NCBI GenBank assembly: GCA_900772845.1
Contig: CAAGSD010000005.1
Location: 1-64,000, forward strand
Source of the DNA: Lachnospiraceae bacterium
Lineage (GTDB): Bacteria; Bacillota; Clostridia; Lachnospirales; Lachnospiraceae
Length of the DNA: 64,000 nucleotides
Direction: 5' to 3'
This document shows, in pieces, positions 63,566-64,000 of this stretch. The notes under the pieces were generated by a model. The model saw only the letters and a program-made list of their open reading frames with translations, had not been told where the DNA came from and searched no databases. The translations under genes and the position numbers were made by a program. Position 1 is the first letter of the stretch; the number at the start of each line of letters is the position of its first letter.

Positions 63566-64000
63566 ATGGATATTCGCAGAGATTTCTATTTGGAAAAGTT
63601 AATAAAAAGAAAGAACAATGGATTAATCAAGGTGATTACCGGTATTCGAAGATGTGGTAAGTCTTATCTGCTGAATAACATTTTCTATCATCATCTGCTG
63701 GATTCCGGAGTGGAAGCTGACCATATCATACGGTTTGCCTTTGATTCTGCGGATGATCTTTACCTGATCGGCGAAAGTCTTATTCAGATCGAGAAGGAAA
63801 AGCGGGGTGTGGATCCGGAGAAATTTATGGCATATATCCGGTCGAAAACCACAGGAGAGGGAATATATTACCTGCTGTTGGATGAAATTCATATGTACCC
63901 TCTCAGCTTTGCTGAATTTATGTCTGTTTATAACGGAGATAAATATACCGGGTTATCTGAATATATGCTTTACGGTGGAATTCCATTAGTGGTTCTGCGG
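63566..64000 (+). CDS. AAA_14/DUF4143-type ATPase, 3' part outside window, internal deletion
   Basis: Starts at ATG 63566 after GGGGGAT and is open for 145 codons to the window edge. Residues 1-30 and Walker A GIRRCGKSYLL match the AAA_14 family; GIYYLLLDEIHMYPLSFAEF carries Walker B. In family members known to me the segment DEIQ...TGSNAKFL...RGRGDEI lies between LLDEI and HMYPLSFAEF, about 45 residues including the sensor motif. Here the two DEI copies are fused, so an in-frame deletion has removed it. The protein would lack ATPase function. Further C-terminal sequence cannot be judged. Confidence 0.7.
   Translation, partial: MDIRRDFYLEKLIKRKNNGLIKVITGIRRCGKSYLLNNIFYHHLLDSGVEADHIIRFAFDSADDLYLIGESLIQIEKEKRGVDPEKFMAYIRSKTTGEGIYYLLLDEIHMYPLSFAEFMSVYNGDKYTGLSEYMLYGGIPLVVLR

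Noticed and set aside
1..64000. tRNA, rRNA, riboswitch and complete insertion sequence search by eye
   Set aside because: No cloverleaf, rRNA core, known riboswitch consensus or transposase with terminal repeats was recognised; subtle cases could be missed without a covariance-model search.

Overview
The window looks like a chromosome segment of a spore-forming, carbohydrate-degrading Firmicute, most likely a Lachnospiraceae gut bacterium. The reasons are strong AAGGAGG-type ribosome binding sites, spoVT, YesM/YesN and LytTR two-component systems, extracellular-sugar ABC cassettes without their own ATPase, GH130/CE17 mannan genes of the Roseburia type, and a Cas12a of the Lachnospiraceae type. 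No rRNA or tRNA gene was recognised.

Layout. 1-9.1 kb: cell-surface and signalling region with two LytTR response regulators (the first with a chimeric C-terminus), a GHKL sensor kinase, a 1861-residue surface protein and paired direct repeats that look like LytTR operators. 9.2-16.4 kb: housekeeping genes (pth, mfd, a 36-residue ORF behind a hairpin that hides its ribosome binding site, a KDG-kinase-like sugar kinase, a membrane protein of unknown function, a NUDIX hydrolase). 16.5-30.5 kb: a beta-mannan / acetylated galactoglucomanno-oligosaccharide locus: GH36 alpha-galactosidase, LacI and AraC regulators, ABC importer, mannobiose/cellobiose 2-epimerase, two GH130 phosphorylases, a CE17-like acetyl esterase and mannose-6-phosphate isomerase. 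30.5-50.3 kb: a second saccharide locus with AraC regulator, GH88, ROK kinase, GH31, an unknown protein with an F5/8C-like fold, GH43, a second ABC importer, a 1781-residue secreted lyase-like protein and a YesM/YesN pair. The pairing of lyase and GH88 implies a uronic-acid-containing glycan. 50.4-52.7 kb: Rpn remnant, small alarmone synthetase, metF. 52.66-57.25 kb: an AT-rich type V-A CRISPR-Cas island. 57.3-64 kb: marR plus a heterodimeric ABC exporter, a long palindromic element, an NSS transporter, spoVT and an internally deleted AAA ATPase that runs off the window.

Main discovery. The type V-A island has cas12a and a three-repeat array but no cas1, cas2 or cas4. Between metF and cas12a lies a solitary Cas12a-type repeat hairpin (52659-52681) that overlaps the metF stop codon. 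The nine bases immediately 3' of it (52682-52690) match exactly, starting at spacer position 1, a site on the opposite strand at 52795-52803. That site has a correct TTTG PAM (52804-52807) and overlaps the -35 box of the predicted cas12a promoter (TTTACA 52800-52805, TATAAT 52824-52829). This is the architecture expected of a crRNA-like guide with partial complementarity that directs Cas12a to bind, but not cut, its own promoter: an autorepression circuit, here apparently encoded in the metF 3' untranslated region. All functional statements are inferences from sequence read by eye; no searches were run.
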